Position numbers and translations under genes: made by a program. Below, piece after piece: positions 50,063 to 50,960 of a DNA stretch of 50,960 nucleotides. Below the pieces are notes generated by a model. That model was not told the DNA's origin. It was given only the letters and a program-made list of their open reading frames with translations, and made no database searches. How positions within the stretch are numbered: position 1 is the stretch's first letter; each line of letters starts with the position of its first letter. Source of the DNA: Desulfobulbaceae bacterium (GTDB taxonomy: Bacteria > Desulfobacterota > Desulfobulbia > Desulfobulbales > Desulfobulbaceae); the NCBI GenBank assembly GCA_003508005.1, contig DNUE01000093.1, positions 1 through 50,960 on the forward strand, given 5' to 3'.

Positions 50063-50368
50063 ATGATTCTATCCCGCCAGGAAAAAGAAAACATCAAGAA
50101 GGAATTGGCCGCCTGTTTCCTCCACGAGCCCGAGGTAAGGAAAGTTGTCGTTTTCGGATCTTTTCTGACCGATGATAACCCCAATGATCTCGACATTGCC
50201 GTTTTTCAGGACAGCAATGAACCTTACTTGCCTCTGGCGATGAAGTACAGGCGCATAACCCGTCCGTTGGCCCGCAGGATTCCAATGGATATACTGCCGC
50301 TCAGGACTGGATCATCAGGAGTAATGCTTGACGAAATCACTCATGGAGAAGTGGTTTATGAGAGATGA
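50063..50368 (+). CDS. MNT-type nucleotidyltransferase
   Basis: The 101-residue protein has the minimal nucleotidyltransferase motif GSFLTDDNPNDLDIAVF near 33-49 (GS-x10-D-x-D), so it should transfer a nucleotide to a protein or small molecule. GGAGGTGAATAAA precedes the ATG at 50063; the GTG at 50054 is less likely. The HEPN gene begins inside its last codons. In HEPN/MNT pairs the MNT partner commonly adds AMP to the HEPN toxin and so switches it off; this is known for the family and only inferred here. Confidence 0.9.
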   Translation: MILSRQEKENIKKELAACFLHEPEVRKVVVFGSFLTDDNPNDLDIAVFQDSNEPYLPLAMKYRRITRPLARRIPMDILPLRTGSSGVMLDEITHGEVVYER

Positions 50369-50747
50369 GACAAGAAAATGGATAGAATTTGCAGATGAAA
50401 ATCTCGCTTCGGCAAAAATTCTGCTTGAGCAAAATCTGTTCAACGCCTGTCTTCAAAACATCCAGAAAAGCGTTGAGAAATATTTGAAAGCACTGTTGGT
50501 CGAAAAAGGGCATAAGGTGCGCAAAACTCACAGCATCAATGAGTTGGTGCAGCTGCTGGCTGATCTCCAGCTGGACATGGAGATTGCCGATGAAGATTGC
50601 GACCTGCTCGATGCTATTTATTTGCCGACAAAATATCCTCTGGGAGGTGCATTGCCCGCATTTGAGCCTGATATCCCTCTTTGTCGCCGCTGTTTAGATA
50701 TTGGCGAAAAGATAGCTGCAATATCACACAAAATCGCGCAAGGCTGA
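50358..50747 (+). CDS. HEPN-domain protein, partner of the MNT protein
   Basis: The 129-residue protein is an all-helical HEPN domain: RKWIEFADENLASAKILLEQ near 5, QNIQKSVEKYLKALLVEKGH near 31, and KTHSINELVQLLADL near 54. HEPN proteins are often RNases with an R-x4-6-H motif; the nearest pattern here is RKTH (R-x2-H), so catalytic competence is uncertain. The ATG at 50358 follows GGAGAAG and overlaps the MNT stop by 11 bases, so the two are made together, as in HEPN/MNT toxin-antitoxin pairs. Confidence 0.88.
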   Translation: MRDETRKWIEFADENLASAKILLEQNLFNACLQNIQKSVEKYLKALLVEKGHKVRKTHSINELVQLLADLQLDMEIADEDCDLLDAIYLPTKYPLGGALPAFEPDIPLCRRCLDIGEKIAAISHKIAQG

Positions 50748-50790
50748 AACGAACCATGCCCTCATTTGCACCGCTGCTGGCAAATTATTG

Positions 50791-50936
50791 GGGGTCAGGT
50801 CTTGCAATCATGCAATTTGACTGCCTGGACGTCTAAGGCGGACGTCTGTGGGCGGGTGCTGCCTTCTTCGAAAGGGAGCAGCGATTGCGGAATGTCACGT
50901 AAAATTGGTTGGTTGCAACAAAAATTTATAATTTTA
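50791..50936 (+). repeat. 146-bp direct repeat, right copy
   Basis: Second copy of the element at 49420-49565, same orientation, with about four substitutions (for example CACGCAA to CATGCAA and CTACAGCGG to CTAAGGCGG). It diverges after TTTTA, where the left copy goes on to GGACGTCCCC. With the left copy it brackets the MarR, MNT and HEPN genes. The ORF that can be drawn through it is not a gene. Confidence 0.9.
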
Positions 50937-50960
50937 GCTGATTACCAATGAAACTCAGCC

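Noticed and set aside
49420..50936. The two 146-bp repeats as a short CRISPR array
   Set aside because: Only two units, far too long and 1.2 kb apart; no short regularly spaced repeats and no cas genes.
50766..50951. 61-codon ORF at the right end
   Set aside because: It is the translation of the 146-bp repeat; the same peptide fragment appears through the other copy, with different start and end.

Overview
The window looks like a chromosomal segment of a high-GC Gram-negative anaerobe, most likely a member of the Desulfobacterota (the former sulfate-reducing Deltaproteobacteria, perhaps Desulfobulbales). This is an inference from gene content, not from a database search. The clues are the rplU-rpmA-obgE-proB-proA-nadD order, a RACo-type ASKHA ferredoxin protein, TauE next to DUF1634, a sigma-54 activator/kinase pair, a molybdopterin oxidoreductase and a MarR-type EPS regulator. 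Genes are densely packed and many overlap by the 4 bases ATGA. There are no rRNA or tRNA genes and no CRISPR array that I can see.

Layout. 1-5262 (minus strand) is a signalling and transport block: a sigma-54 response regulator, a sigma-54 promoter with two palindromes, a membrane sensor kinase, a small ORF, a single-domain response regulator, a CBS-pair protein and a DASS-type anion transporter cut by the window edge. 5263-9435 is a visibly AT-richer stretch with secreted proteins: a frameshifted beta-helix protein, a repeat-built beta-propeller protein and a small exported protein of unknown function. It looks acquired. 9436-14663 is housekeeping: ribosomal proteins L21 and L27, ObgE, ProB, ProA and NadD. 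14690-21723 holds a natural fusion of an endonuclease Q-like PHP domain to a UvrD/PcrA helicase, then a sensor-less hybrid kinase, a REC-PAS-GGDEF protein and a PilZ protein, which together look like a cyclic-di-GMP pathway.

22246-31661 carries TauE/DUF1634 membrane proteins, an ACT protein, a corrinoid-activating (RACo-like) protein, RpoH, a sugar aminotransferase with a TPR protein, GreA, and a TetR regulator with its own likely operator. 31949-40740 is a run of plus-strand genes: a PurD-PurE fusion, a YrdC-family protein, UvrB, a DUF374 acyltransferase, a CobB/CbiA-type amidotransferase, a GNAT protein and a two-RCK potassium channel. 40758-45064 (minus) is a tightly overlapped four-gene operon: DnaQ-like exonuclease, Trm112-like methyltransferase, molybdopterin oxidoreductase and SagB-type nitroreductase. 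45411-46249 (minus) has an RNase D-like exonuclease and a VF530/DUF2132 protein.

The right end (46250-50960) is an accessory region. It holds a possible molybdate-permease remnant, an AAA/DUF4143 ATPase, a UDP-sugar dehydrogenase that probably starts an exopolysaccharide locus, an EPS-associated MarR regulator and a nucleotidyltransferase/HEPN pair. The last three genes lie between two nearly identical 146-bp direct repeats. The items I consider most worth following are this repeat-bracketed MNT/HEPN segment, the EndoQ-UvrD fusion, the sigma-54-controlled transporter/CBS/two-component block with its conserved-looking small ORF, and the PurD-PurE fusion.
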